Source of the DNA: Rhodomicrobium sp. R_RK_3
GTDB lineage: Bacteria > Pseudomonadota > Alphaproteobacteria > Rhizobiales > Rhodomicrobiaceae
DNA: 64,000 nucleotides
Direction of reading: 5' to 3'
Assembly: GCF_002198715.1 (NCBI RefSeq)
Contig: NZ_MWLK01000034.1
Coordinates: 39,182-103,181, forward strand
Shown here one piece after another: positions 44,201 to 52,252 of the stretch (position 1 is its first letter; each line of letters opens with the position of its first letter). Made by a program: the position numbers and the translations under genes. The notes under the pieces are model-generated. The model was not told the origin of the DNA, did not search any database, and saw only the letters and a program-made list of their open reading frames with translations.

Positions 44201-44358
44201 AAGCCGCCGCCGCCCGCCCGGATCGCGGCGATGAAGTCGCGCGCGCGGGCCTTGATCGCGGCCTCGCCCTCGGGCGACGTGCTGGCCGCCCCGAGCAGGC
44301 GGCGCGCGATGGCGACGTCATCGGGGGCGTAGGCGGACACAAAGCTTGGCGGCATCAT
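41275..44358 (-). CDS. putA: Bifunctional proline dehydrogenase / L-glutamate gamma-semialdehyde dehydrogenase
   Basis: About 1027 residues from ATG 44358 (GAGGGGG upstream). It oxidises proline to glutamate. The PRODH barrel has FTVDAEEADRLELSLDVI and LVKGAYWDTEIKRAQERG; the aldehyde-dehydrogenase half has FTGSTEVARLINRAL, PLIAETGGIN and the catalytic cysteine in SAGQRCSALRLLCVQ; an ENNAMIGAVVG-like end (NRNMIGAVVGVQPFGGSG) closes it. The N-terminal ribbon-helix-helix of trifunctional PutA is missing, so it is not its own repressor. Divergent from hicAB. Confidence 0.96.
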   Translation of the reverse strand: MMPPSFVSAYAPDDVAIARRLLGAASTSPEGEAAIKARARDFIAAIRAGGGGFGGVEEMLREYALSTREGLALMVLAEALLRVPDSGTADRLIEDKLGQGDFVRHESKSSALLVNASAWALGLSARIIRPGETPDSIIGQLAKRLGLPALRTATRQAMRVLGNHFVLGQTIEEALSRARSGSGGLYRYSFDMLGEGARTAGDAERYHASYAAAIDAIGRAAGNRPLPERPGISVKLSALHPRFEAVSRERVMRELVPLLIELARRAKGFDLNFTVDAEEADRLELSLDVIGAAFADPSLAGWDGFGLAIQAYQKRAGAVIAWTGELAASLDRRMMVRLVKGAYWDTEIKRAQERGLADYPVFTRKATTDLNFIACADQLLALRPRIFPQFASHNALTVATVLERAGRSGDFEFQRLHGMGETLYARLRETDPATACRVYAPVGGHRDLLAYLVRRLLENGANSSFVSAAADPDVPVETLLRHPGEILGKADNARHQGIPLPPQLYGPSRRNSAGAEFGDRVALEKLLADVAAAREPSVSAASLSNGKLLGGAGRPAITPIDARTAIGEITELDPAAAGEIMAAAQAGFAAWAATPPARRAAALDRAADLLEARRGRFVHLIQTEGGRTLDDAVSELREAVDFCRYYAAEGRKLFSDGQPLPGPTGESNTLRLRGRGVFLCISPWNFPLAIFTGQIAAALMAGNSVVAKPAEQTPLIAFEAVKLLHEAGVPQTALHLALGDGRVGAALVADPRVAGIAFTGSTEVARLINRALAAKDGPIVPLIAETGGINTMIADATALPEQVADDVVTSAFRSAGQRCSALRLLCVQEDVADRMIEMIAGAARELKLGDPRDPATQIGPVIDADAKAKLDAYLAEARTAGRILYAGETPAEGHFVAPHIVELADPRALKEEIFGPVLHVARWRAGGLDDVLAAIEATGYGLTLGIHSRITETADRIARRLGAGNVYVNRNMIGAVVGVQPFGGSGLSGTGPKAGGPHYLARFATEQVVTVNTAAAGGNAELLMGME

Positions 44359-44555
44359 CGCCCCCTCGTGGGAATGTGTGGTGTGAATGTGGGTGATCGC
44401 TACCACAGCGGATGGCTTGATCGTAACGCCAATTAAAGCGAATCTTGCCTTGAATGTGGAATTAGCAAAAGGGCGGTCTAGTGGGTCGAAAAGTAACCTA
44501 GCAAGCACTATGTAAATAAATCGACGACTGTCGGCAAATCAGCTATTGCCGATTG

Positions 44556-44819
44556 ATGGGGAAAGGTAAGAAACGGCTCGCGCAGATGCGCAATAATCCC
44601 AAGGGCGATTGGACGATCGACGATGTTCGTGTGGTTTGTCACGCATTTCATCTGGTCCTAGAGCCGCCCAGCGGCGGCAGTCACTGGACGGTGGCGCATC
44701 CGATCGAGAAAAGATTTCTGACAATTCCGGCTCATGGGCGCATTAAGCCGTTTTACATCAAGCAGTTCGTCGAGCTCATTGACGATTGCGCAGGAGGCTT
44801 CGATGACAGTGAGACATAA
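44556..44819 (+). CDS. hicA: HicA family toxin
   Basis: 87 residues from ATG 44556 (a TTG one codon upstream is possible). HicA toxins are mRNA interferases with a double-stranded-RNA-binding fold; the catalytic histidine is in PPSGGSHWTVAHP, followed by LTIPAHGRIKPFYIKQFVEL, both diagnostic. It overlaps the antitoxin gene by 17 bp, the usual coupled order toxin then antitoxin. It lies between the putA start and hicB. Confidence 0.88.
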   Translation: MGKGKKRLAQMRNNPKGDWTIDDVRVVCHAFHLVLEPPSGGSHWTVAHPIEKRFLTIPAHGRIKPFYIKQFVELIDDCAGGFDDSET

Positions 44820-45183
44820 TTATTCTGTGCTGCTGCGCCCACTCAGCGAAAGTGATGGCGGAGGCTGGGTCGCAATCGTGCCCGATCTGCCAGGTTGTCT
44901 TTCAGATGGCGCGACCCCCATGGAAGCGTTGGAGAATGTGGGCGGCGCGATCGAAGCATGGATCGCGGCCGCGCGAAAGCACCAGCACCCGATCCCCCGA
45001 CCGGACGACTTCATCGACCTGACCTTTTCCCAAGCGCTTCCGGATGAAATGAAGCGGCAAGCGGAGCAGATCGCGCGTCAAATGCACAATTTGCAGCCTT
45101 GGGAGCGGCCGGACCAGGAGCTGCTCTCCGCTATCTATGCGGAGATGGCGCGAACCACAATCCGGCGCGCGCATCTGAGCTAA
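44803..45183 (+). CDS. hicB: HicB family antitoxin
   Basis: 126 residues from ATG 44803, preceded by GGAGG. The partial RNase-H-like HicB fold is visible: YSVLLRPLSESDGGGWVAIV, PDLPGCLSDGATPMEALENV and AIEAWIAAARKHQHPIPRP. The C-terminal 60 residues lack a clear HTH or ribbon-helix-helix, so DNA binding for autoregulation is not evident. Its TAA overlaps the TAG of the convergent SDR gene. Confidence 0.88.
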   Translation: MTVRHNYSVLLRPLSESDGGGWVAIVPDLPGCLSDGATPMEALENVGGAIEAWIAAARKHQHPIPRPDDFIDLTFSQALPDEMKRQAEQIARQMHNLQPWERPDQELLSAIYAEMARTTIRRAHLS

Positions 45184-45947
45184 AACGAATTCACCCGATG
45201 CCCGCCATCAACCGAGATCGTGCTGCCGGTGATGTAGCTGCCGGCGTCCGACAGCAGCAGCAGCATGGGGCCGGTAAGCTCGTCATAATTGCCGGTGCGG
45301 CCCATGGGGATGCGGTTCGTCAGACGGATGCCTGCCTCGCTGGCCAGAAAGGCGCGGTTGAGGTCGGTCTCGAAATAGCCCGGCGCGACAGCGTTGACCC
45401 GGATGCCGTATTCGGCAAGCTCCAGCGCCATTTGCTGGGTCAATTGCACGACGCCCGCCTTCGACACCGCATAGGGCGTGGTGTTCTGAGTCTGGCGGAA
45501 GCTGAGCAGCGAGGCGATGTTGACGATGCTGCCGCCCTTGCCGCGCGCCACCATCGCCCGCGCGACCTCGGTGCCCACGGCGAAGACGCCCTTGAGATTG
45601 GCGTTCATCACCTTGTCCCAATTCGCCTCGGTCTGTTCCAGCAGAGGCCCGCGCGCGTTCACGCCGGCATTGTTGACCAAGCCGTCAAGGCCGCCCGTCA
45701 GCCGTACCGCCTCGGCGACACCGTCGCGCACCGAGCCCATGTCGGTGACGTCCATCTTTAAGGCATACGCCTTGCCGCCTGCGGCCCCGATCTCGGCGAC
45801 CAGGGCGGCAAGCGCGTCCTCGCGGCGGGCGGCACCGACGATAGCGGCGCCCGCCTTGGCGAGGCTCACGGCGAAGTGCCGGCCGAGCCCGCTCGAGGCG
45901 CCGGTCACGAGGATGGATTTGCCGGTCAGGTCGAAAATATTGTCCAA
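45180..45947 (-). CDS. SDR family oxidoreductase
   Basis: 255 residues, a classical short-chain dehydrogenase: TGASSGLGRHF cofactor motif, NNAGVNARGP, and the catalytic YAVSKAG with its Tyr and Lys; AVAPGYFETDLNR and SVDGGHRV near the end are those of 3-oxoacyl-reductase-like SDRs. TTG 45947 is the start, supported by GGGAGG 8 nt upstream. It is encoded 65 bp downstream of the acyl-CoA synthetase, so a role in fatty-acid or related acyl metabolism is plausible. Confidence 0.9.
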   Translation of the reverse strand: MDNIFDLTGKSILVTGASSGLGRHFAVSLAKAGAAIVGAARREDALAALVAEIGAAGGKAYALKMDVTDMGSVRDGVAEAVRLTGGLDGLVNNAGVNARGPLLEQTEANWDKVMNANLKGVFAVGTEVARAMVARGKGGSIVNIASLLSFRQTQNTTPYAVSKAGVVQLTQQMALELAEYGIRVNAVAPGYFETDLNRAFLASEAGIRLTNRIPMGRTGNYDELTGPMLLLLSDAGSYITGSTISVDGGHRVNSF

Positions 45948-46012
45948 GGGTGCCTCCCGTTAGGATCTGGCTCTGCGTCCGCGTTGGCGGATTAAAGGCA
46001 ATGGCTTCCGGC

Positions 46013-47644
46013 TTATAACGCCCGGGCCTGATCCCGCAGCACGAATTTCTGGATCTTGCCCGTCGCCGTCTTCGGCAGCGGTCCGAAGATGATGGTTTTG
46101 GGGATCTTGAAGCTTGCCATGTTCTGGCGGCAATAGGCGATCATGTCCTCAGCGCTGACGGTTCCGGCCGCTTCCGGCTTCAGCAGGATGAAGGCGCAGG
46201 GGCTCTCGCCCCATTTCTCGTCCGGCCGGGCGACGACGGCCGCCTCGACCACCATCGGATGGCTGTACAGCACCTCCTCGATTTCCAGCGAGGCGATATT
46301 CTCTCCGCCGGAGATGATGATGTCCTTGGCGCGGTCCTTCATCTCGATATAGCCGTCCGGATGCATGACGCCGAGATCGCCGCTATGCAGCCAGCCGTCG
46401 CGCAAAGCCTCGTCGCTGGCTTCGGGGTTCTTCAGATAGCCGCGCATGATGGTGTTGGCGCGCATCACCACCTCGCCGATGCTGACGCCGTCGGCCGGAA
46501 GCGGCTCGCCGGTCGCGACGTCGAGCACATCGGCGGCGGAATGGGTGACGATGGGCACGCCCTGACGCGCCATTTTCGCCGCGCGTTCGGCGAGCGGCAG
46601 CTCGCGCCATTCCTCGTGGAAGGCGCAGACCGTGGATGGCCCATAGCTTTCCGTCATGCCGTAAAGGTGGGTGACGTTGAAGCCCATCTCCTCCATCTGC
46701 GCGATGACGGCGCTGGGCGGCGCCGCGCCGCCGGTCGCGACTTCGACAGTGCCATGGCCGAAACGGCGCTTGGCCTCCGCGGGCGCATGAACGAGACCGG
46801 AGAGGATGACGGGCGCCCCGCAGATGTGGCTGACGCGGTGCTCCTCGATCAGCTTGAAGACCAGAGCCGGATCGAACTGGCGCAGGCAGACATGCTGCGC
46901 GCCGAGCGCCGTCACTGCCCAGCAATAGCTCCAGCCGTTGCAGTGGAACAGCGGCAGCGTCCAGAGATAGACGCTTTCCGGCTTGAGCGAAAAGGTCAGT
47001 GCCGAGCCGAGTGCGTTCAGATAGGCGCCACGATGGTGATAAACGACGCCTTTCGGATGGCCGGTGGTGCCGCTGGTATAGTTAACCGAGATGGCGTCCC
47101 ACTCGTCATCGGGCAGGGTAAACGGGCGCGTCGCATCGCCGGCGGCGAGAAACGCCTCATATTCGATCTCGCCGAGACCGGCGGGGCCGAGGCCGAGATC
47201 GTCGATCTCGATGATGCGCGGCTTTTCGGCGAGGCGGTCGACGGCGGCGCGCGCCACCTCGGCGAAGGCGGTGTCGACCAGCAGGACACGGCTCTCCGCA
47301 TGGTCGAGGATGTAGGCGATGGTCGCGGCGTCCAGCCGGATATTGATGGTGTTCAGCACCGCTCCGGCGCCGGGGACGCCGAAATGCGCCTCGATCATGG
47401 CCGGCGTATTGGCGGCGATGATCGACACCACTTCGCCATGGCCGACACCCATCCGCTCGAGCCCCGAAGCGAGCGCGCGGGCGCGGCGATAGACGTCACC
47501 CCAGCTCAAACGCCGCTGGCCGTGCACGACGCCGGTTTTGTTCGGATAGATCGTCGCCGCATGGCGCAGGAATTCCAGCGGGGTCAAAGGCACATAATTG
47601 GCGGCCCGCTTCTCGAGACCCGGCGACAGATTGATGTTGCCCAA
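46013..47644 (-). CDS. Medium/long-chain acyl-CoA synthetase (AMP-binding)
   Basis: 543 residues of the ANL superfamily, activating a carboxylic acid to its CoA thioester through an acyl-adenylate. The P-loop YTSGTTGHPKGVVYHHRGAY lies around residue 180, LYGMTESYGPSTVC around 325, and the C-terminal hinge and lysine in SGDLGVMHPDGYIEMKDRAK and PKTATGKIQKF. The sequence is of the AlkK/DmdB-like group. TTG 47644 has a strong GGGAGGA site upstream. Followed by the SDR gene; divergent from urtA. Confidence 0.92.
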   Translation of the reverse strand: MGNINLSPGLEKRAANYVPLTPLEFLRHAATIYPNKTGVVHGQRRLSWGDVYRRARALASGLERMGVGHGEVVSIIAANTPAMIEAHFGVPGAGAVLNTINIRLDAATIAYILDHAESRVLLVDTAFAEVARAAVDRLAEKPRIIEIDDLGLGPAGLGEIEYEAFLAAGDATRPFTLPDDEWDAISVNYTSGTTGHPKGVVYHHRGAYLNALGSALTFSLKPESVYLWTLPLFHCNGWSYCWAVTALGAQHVCLRQFDPALVFKLIEEHRVSHICGAPVILSGLVHAPAEAKRRFGHGTVEVATGGAAPPSAVIAQMEEMGFNVTHLYGMTESYGPSTVCAFHEEWRELPLAERAAKMARQGVPIVTHSAADVLDVATGEPLPADGVSIGEVVMRANTIMRGYLKNPEASDEALRDGWLHSGDLGVMHPDGYIEMKDRAKDIIISGGENIASLEIEEVLYSHPMVVEAAVVARPDEKWGESPCAFILLKPEAAGTVSAEDMIAYCRQNMASFKIPKTIIFGPLPKTATGKIQKFVLRDQARAL

Positions 47645-47893
47645 ATCGAACGTCCTCCCAATTCGCTCGGACGCTTTATCTGCCGCGCCGCTTTGGCCTC
47701 ATTGTCTGCGCAAGGTGGAACGGGAGCAAGGGGCGAGGCGAAGCCGCCGCTGCCTCAGAGACAGTCAGACGCCTGTTTGTGCGTCGGCACCTGCCTGCGG
47801 TTTAGGCAACTCGCCGTCTGCCCATCGGCGCGGCAGTGGGATTTCATATAATTTCAGCGCGTTGCCTGCGCCCGCCGCCGGGCGGAAACCGCA
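47645..47893. other. Divergent upstream region of the acyl-CoA synthetase and urtA
   Basis: About 250 bp without a supported gene. Apart from the sigma-54 site that follows, I see no clear operator or repeat; a GGGAGGA ribosome-binding site for the leftward gene lies at its left edge. Confidence 0.5.
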
Positions 47894-47909
47894 TGGCATA
47901 CGCTTTGCA
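47894..47909 (+). promoter_or_regulatory. Sigma-54 (-24/-12) promoter of urtA
   Basis: TGGCATA-CGCT-TTGCA matches TGGCACG-N4-TTGCW with exact spacing and two mismatches in the less conserved positions; GG and GC are intact. It predicts a start near 47920 and a leader of about 30 nt. Nitrogen-regulated transcription of the urea transporter is well known in other bacteria. Confidence 0.7.
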
Positions 47910-47951
47910 TAATCCCACTTCGCAATAATTAAGGAAGGGGAGCGTTCCCAT

Positions 47952-49250
47952 ATGTTAAAAAGCAGGCACGCGTTAAAGACTTTGGCAGCATCCGCAATCG
48001 TCGCCGGGATGCTTTCTGCGCCCGCCGCCGCGCAGGATACGATCAAGGTCGGCATCCTCCATTCTCTTTCCGGCACCATGGCGATCAGCGAGACGACGCT
48101 GAAGGACGTCATGCTCATGCTGATCGACGAGCAGAACAAGAAGGGCGGCCTTCTGGGCAAGAAGCTCGAAGCCGTCGTCGTCGACCCGGCGTCCAACTGG
48201 CCGCTGTTTGCCGAAAAAGCCCGCCAGCTCATCAGCCAGGACAAGGTCGCGGCGACCTTCGGCTGCTGGACCTCGGTGTCGCGCAAATCCGTGCTGCCGG
48301 TGTTCGAGGAGCTGAATGGCATCCTGTTCTACCCGGTGCAATATGAAGGCGAGGAAAGCTCCCGCAACGTCTTCTACACCGGCGCCGCGCCGAACCAGCA
48401 GGCGATTCCGGCCGTCGACTACCTGATGAGCAAGGACGGCGGCGAGGTGAAGCGCTGGGTCCTGGCCGGTACCGACTATGTCTATCCGCGCACGACCAAC
48501 AAAATCCTTGAGACCTATCTGAAGTCCAAGGGCGTCGCGCAAGAAGACATCATGATCAACTACACGCCGTTCGGTCATTCGGACTGGCAGTCGATCGTCT
48601 CCGAGATCAAGAAATTCGGCTCCGCCGGCAAAAAGACCGCCGTCGTCTCGACCATCAACGGCGACGCCAACGTGCCGTTCTATAAGGAACTCGGCAACCA
48701 GGGCGTCAAGGCGACCGATATTCCGGTCGTGGCCTTCTCGGTCGGCGAGGAAGAGCTGGCCGGCGTCGATACCAAGCCGCTGGTCGGGCATCTGGCCGCA
48801 TGGAACTACTTCATGAGCGGCGACACGCCCGACAACAAGGCCTTCATCGAGAAGTGGAAGGCCTATACGAAGAACCCCAAGCGCGTCACCAACGACCCGA
48901 TGGAAGCCCATGTGATCGGCTTCGCCATGTGGGTGAAGGCGGTCGAGAAGGCCGGCACCACCGCGCCTGACGCCGTCATCGACGCGCTGATCGGCGTCTC
49001 CGTGCCGAACCTGTCCGGCGGTTATTCCGCGATGATGCCGAACCATCACATCACCAAGCCGGTGCTGATCGGCGAAATCCAGGCGGACGGCCAGTTCGAG
49101 ACCGTGTGGAAGACGCCGGGCCTCGTCGTCGGCGACGAATGGTCCGACTTCCTGCCGGACTCCAAGGACCTGATCTCCGATTGGCGCAAGCCCCTGTCCT
49201 GCGGCAACTTCAACGTGAAGACCGGCAAGTGCGGCGGCAAGGCCAGCTAA
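47952..49250 (+). CDS. urtA: Urea ABC transporter substrate-binding protein
   Basis: 432 residues with a signal peptide (TLAASAIVAGMLSAPAAA). The mature start DTIKVGILHSLSGTMAISET and the segments FGCWTSVSRKSVLPVFEE, LFYPVQYEGEESS and PVVAFSVGEEELAG are specific to UrtA. It captures urea in the periplasm for UrtBCDE. First gene of the urt unit behind a sigma-54 promoter; a 212-bp spacer with repeats and a terminator-like hairpin separates it from urtB. Confidence 0.97.
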   Translation: MLKSRHALKTLAASAIVAGMLSAPAAAQDTIKVGILHSLSGTMAISETTLKDVMLMLIDEQNKKGGLLGKKLEAVVVDPASNWPLFAEKARQLISQDKVAATFGCWTSVSRKSVLPVFEELNGILFYPVQYEGEESSRNVFYTGAAPNQQAIPAVDYLMSKDGGEVKRWVLAGTDYVYPRTTNKILETYLKSKGVAQEDIMINYTPFGHSDWQSIVSEIKKFGSAGKKTAVVSTINGDANVPFYKELGNQGVKATDIPVVAFSVGEEELAGVDTKPLVGHLAAWNYFMSGDTPDNKAFIEKWKAYTKNPKRVTNDPMEAHVIGFAMWVKAVEKAGTTAPDAVIDALIGVSVPNLSGGYSAMMPNHHITKPVLIGEIQADGQFETVWKTPGLVVGDEWSDFLPDSKDLISDWRKPLSCGNFNVKTGKCGGKAS

Positions 49251-49300
49251 GGCAACGCGACTGACGATTGCGGCCGGGGCGTTCCACGCGCCTCGGCCCT

Positions 49301-49360
49301 CCTCATCCCTCTCCCGGTGGGGAGAGGGTGGCGCGCGCCAGCGAGCCGGGTGAGGGGTTA
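49301..49360. repeat. Family 3 hairpin repeat between urtA and urtB
   Basis: CCTCATCCCTCTCCCGGTGG followed by GGAGAGGG and, 20 bp later, CCGGGTGAGGGGTTAC. A second copy follows at 49375-49424. Confidence 0.75.
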
Positions 49361-49395
49361 CAAACGATCGGTGAGGCATTACCCCCTCACCCCAA

Positions 49396-49423
49396 CCCTC
49401 TTCCCATGGGAGAGGGGGTTTTT
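49396..49423 (+). terminator. Terminator-like hairpin between urtA and urtB
   Basis: CCCTCTTCCC-AT-GGGAGAGGG (one bulged T) is followed by GG and five T residues. It arises from a family 3 repeat and could act as a partial intrinsic terminator, giving more urtA than urtBCDE transcript. Confidence 0.55.
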
Positions 49424-49462
49424 GAATGCCACCGTCGGCAGACGGATCATGCGGGAGAGTCA

Positions 49463-51070
49463 ATGAAGCGGGCCGCTTTCCTCCTCTTACTGGCGCTGGC
49501 CGTCTTGGTGCCGCGCCCCTCCTTCGCCCAGGACATCGAGGCGGCCATCAACGCCCTCGGACAGGGAAGTTTCAACGAACGCACCAGCGCCGCCAACGCG
49601 CTCGCCCAAACCGGCGACCAGCGCGCGGTGCCGGTCCTGAAAGCGCTCGGCGACCGCGAGCTTTACCTGCGCAAAGCTGACAATAAGGTCTTCATCGGCC
49701 GCACCGTCTCCGGCACCGTGACGCTGATCGACCCGGTGACCGGCAAGGAAGCCGGCGTCTCCACGGGCGGCGATATCGAGGGCGTCAAGGTCAACAACGC
49801 GCTGCGCCGGACCATCGAGGCGCTGCTTGGCGGGCTGACCTTGCTCAGCTCCGACCCCGCCGTGCGGCGCGATGCGGCGACCGCCATGTTCAACCAACCC
49901 GATCCGGAAGCGCTCGGCACGCTTGACGCCGCCATCGCCAAGGAAACCGACCCGGCCATCAAGGCCAAGATGGATGAGGCGCGCGCCGCCGCCGTGCTGA
50001 AAAGCAGCCGGCCGGACGCGGAGAAGATCGCCGCCGTCAAGATCCTCGGCGCGCGCGGCGACCAGGCCTCGCTCAGCCTCCTGCAAAATCTCGAAGCGTC
50101 GGCGCAGGGCGATCTGAAGGCCGCCGCCGCCGAGGCCATCGAGGACGTCTCCGGCGCCCTGGCGCTGTGGAACAACGTCCAGAACCTCTGGTACGGCATC
50201 TCGCTCGGCTCGGTGCTGCTGCTCGCCGCGATCGGCCTCGCCATCACCTTCGGGGTGATGGGCGTCATCAACATGGCGCATGGCGAGATGGTGATGATCG
50301 GCGCCTACACCACCTTCTTCGTGCAGGAGCTGTTCCGCGCCCACGCGCCGGAAGCCTTCGACTATTCGCTGTTCGTCGCGCTGCCCGCCGCCTTCGCGGT
50401 CGCCGGCCTTGTCGGCATCGCCATGGAGCGCGGCATCATCCGCTTCCTCTATGGACGCCCGCTCGAAACCCTGCTTGCCACATGGGGCATCAGTTTGATG
50501 CTGCAGCAGACGGTGCGCTCGCTGTTCGGCCCGTCCAACCGCGAAGTCGGCACGCCGTCCTGGATGAGCGGCACGGTCGAGATCACCAACGGCCTGACGC
50601 TGACCTCGAACCGCATCGCTATCGTGGTCTTCACGGCCATTGTCTTCATCGCGCTGATGCTGGTGATGCGCTTCACCCGCTTCGGCCTGCAGATGCGCGC
50701 CGTCACGCAGAACCGGCCGATGGCCAATTCGGTCGGCATCCGCTCCGGCTGGGTCGATGCGATGACCTTCGGCCTCGGCTCGGCGATCGCGGGCGTCGCG
50801 GGCGTCGCTCTGAGCCAGATCGACAACGTTTCGCCGAACCTTGGCCAGTCCTACATCATCGACAGCTTCCTGGTCGTGGTGTTCGGCGGCGTCGGCAATC
50901 TCTGGGGCACGCTGGTCGGCGCCATGTCGCTCGGCATCCTGAATAAATTCCTCGAACCTTGGGCGGGCGCGGTGCTCGGAAAGATCCTGATCCTGGTGAT
51001 GGTGATCCTGTTCATTCAAAGGCGCCCGCGCGGTCTGTTCGCGCTCAAAGGCCGGTCGGTGGAGGCATGA
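49463..51070 (+). CDS. urtB: Urea ABC transporter permease UrtB
   Basis: 535 residues from ATG 49463 (GGGAG upstream). A signal peptide and a 220-residue periplasmic HEAT-like helical domain (DIEAAINALGQGSFNERTSA, ALGDRELYLRKADNKVF) precede the LivH-type membrane part, which begins LWYGISLGSVLLLAAIGLAI and contains VMGVINMAHGEMVMIGAYTT. This two-part structure is normal for UrtB. Its TGA overlaps the urtC ATG (ATGA). Confidence 0.96.
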   Translation: MKRAAFLLLLALAVLVPRPSFAQDIEAAINALGQGSFNERTSAANALAQTGDQRAVPVLKALGDRELYLRKADNKVFIGRTVSGTVTLIDPVTGKEAGVSTGGDIEGVKVNNALRRTIEALLGGLTLLSSDPAVRRDAATAMFNQPDPEALGTLDAAIAKETDPAIKAKMDEARAAAVLKSSRPDAEKIAAVKILGARGDQASLSLLQNLEASAQGDLKAAAAEAIEDVSGALALWNNVQNLWYGISLGSVLLLAAIGLAITFGVMGVINMAHGEMVMIGAYTTFFVQELFRAHAPEAFDYSLFVALPAAFAVAGLVGIAMERGIIRFLYGRPLETLLATWGISLMLQQTVRSLFGPSNREVGTPSWMSGTVEITNGLTLTSNRIAIVVFTAIVFIALMLVMRFTRFGLQMRAVTQNRPMANSVGIRSGWVDAMTFGLGSAIAGVAGVALSQIDNVSPNLGQSYIIDSFLVVVFGGVGNLWGTLVGAMSLGILNKFLEPWAGAVLGKILILVMVILFIQRRPRGLFALKGRSVEA

Positions 51071-52248
51071 GCATGGAAGACGCGCCGCGCCGTACCCCGC
51101 TTTTCGGCATCCCGATCGATGGCGGCGGCTGGATTTTCCTCGCCGTCGTGATCGCCGTCACCATCGCCGTGCCGGTCCTGAACCTCGCGACCGAGCCCGG
51201 CTCGGCGTTTCACGTGCCGACCTATCTGGTGCCGCTGCTCGGCAAATATCTCTGCTATGCGCTGCTCGCCGTCGCGGTCGATCTGGTCTGGGGCTATTGC
51301 GGCATCCTGAGCCTCGGCCACGGCGCCTTCTTCGCGCTCGGCGGCTATGCCATGGGCATGTATCTCATGCGCGAGATCGGCCCGCGCGGCGTCTACGGCA
51401 ACGCCAACCTGCCCGATTTCATGGTGTTTTTGAACTGGAAGGAGCTGCCCTGGTTCTGGTACGGCTTCGACATCTTCCCCTTCGCCATGCTGATGGTCTT
51501 GCTGGTGCCGGGCGTGCTCGCGCTGGTCTTCGGCTGGCTGGCCTTCCGCTCGCGCGTGACGGGCGTCTACCTGTCGATCATCACCCAGGCGCTGACCTTC
51601 GCGCTGATGCTGGCCTTCTTCCGCAACAATATGGGCTTTGGCGGCAATAACGGCCTGACCGACTTCAAGGACATTCTCGGTTTCAACCTGCAATCGGACG
51701 AAACCCGCGCGGCCCTGTTCATCGCCTCCGGCATCGCCCTGGCGCTCGGCTATCTGGTGTGCCGCTATATCGTGACCTCGAAGCTCGGCCGCGTCGTCGC
51801 CGCCATCCGCGACGCCGAAAGCCGGACGCGCTTCCTCGGCTACCGCGTCGAGCATTACAAGCTGTTCGTCTTCGTCGTCTCCGCCGTGCTGGCGGGCATT
51901 GCGGGCGCGCTCTACGTGCCGCAGGTCGGCATCATCAATCCGAGCGAATTCTCGCCCGCCAACTCCATCGAGATCGTGGTCTGGGTGGCGCTCGGCGGAC
52001 GCGGCACGCTGTTCGGCGCGGCGCTCGGCGCGGTGCTGGTGAATTACGGCAAGAGCTATTTCACCGGCGCCTTTCCCGATCTGTGGCTGTTCATCCTCGG
52101 CGGGCTGTTCATCTTCGTCACGCTGTTCATGCCCAAGGGCGTCGTCGGCAGCATCCGCGAAGGACTGGCAGGCGGGCGCGGCCTCATCAGCCGGAAACGT
52201 GACGAGGCCCCCTCGCCCGGCGCTTTCGCCGGCAGCCCGGGAGAGTGA
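51067..52248 (+). CDS. urtC: Urea ABC transporter permease UrtC
   Basis: 393 residues, LivM-type permease with about nine helices. LVWGYCGILSLGHGAFFALG is the conserved second-helix region and RDAESRTRFLGYRVEHYKLF the cytoplasmic loop contacting the ATPases; LGGRGTLFGAALGAVLVNYG is typical near the C-terminus. Start ATG 51067 overlaps the urtB stop, with GGTGGAGG as ribosome-binding site. Longer in-frame extension upstream is urtB sequence. Confidence 0.96.
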   Translation: MSMEDAPRRTPLFGIPIDGGGWIFLAVVIAVTIAVPVLNLATEPGSAFHVPTYLVPLLGKYLCYALLAVAVDLVWGYCGILSLGHGAFFALGGYAMGMYLMREIGPRGVYGNANLPDFMVFLNWKELPWFWYGFDIFPFAMLMVLLVPGVLALVFGWLAFRSRVTGVYLSIITQALTFALMLAFFRNNMGFGGNNGLTDFKDILGFNLQSDETRAALFIASGIALALGYLVCRYIVTSKLGRVVAAIRDAESRTRFLGYRVEHYKLFVFVVSAVLAGIAGALYVPQVGIINPSEFSPANSIEIVVWVALGGRGTLFGAALGAVLVNYGKSYFTGAFPDLWLFILGGLFIFVTLFMPKGVVGSIREGLAGGRGLISRKRDEAPSPGAFAGSPGE

Positions 52249-52252
52249 GCTC

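Noticed and set aside
41365-44436. 1023-codon open frame on the plus strand opposite putA
   Set aside because: Translation is Arg/Gly/Ala-rich low-complexity typical of the antisense frame of a GC-rich gene; putA on the other strand has full domain support.
49301-49424. Closely spaced repeats as a CRISPR-like array
   Set aside because: Repeats are hairpins of variable spacing in mixed orientation and are dispersed across the window; no cas gene is present.
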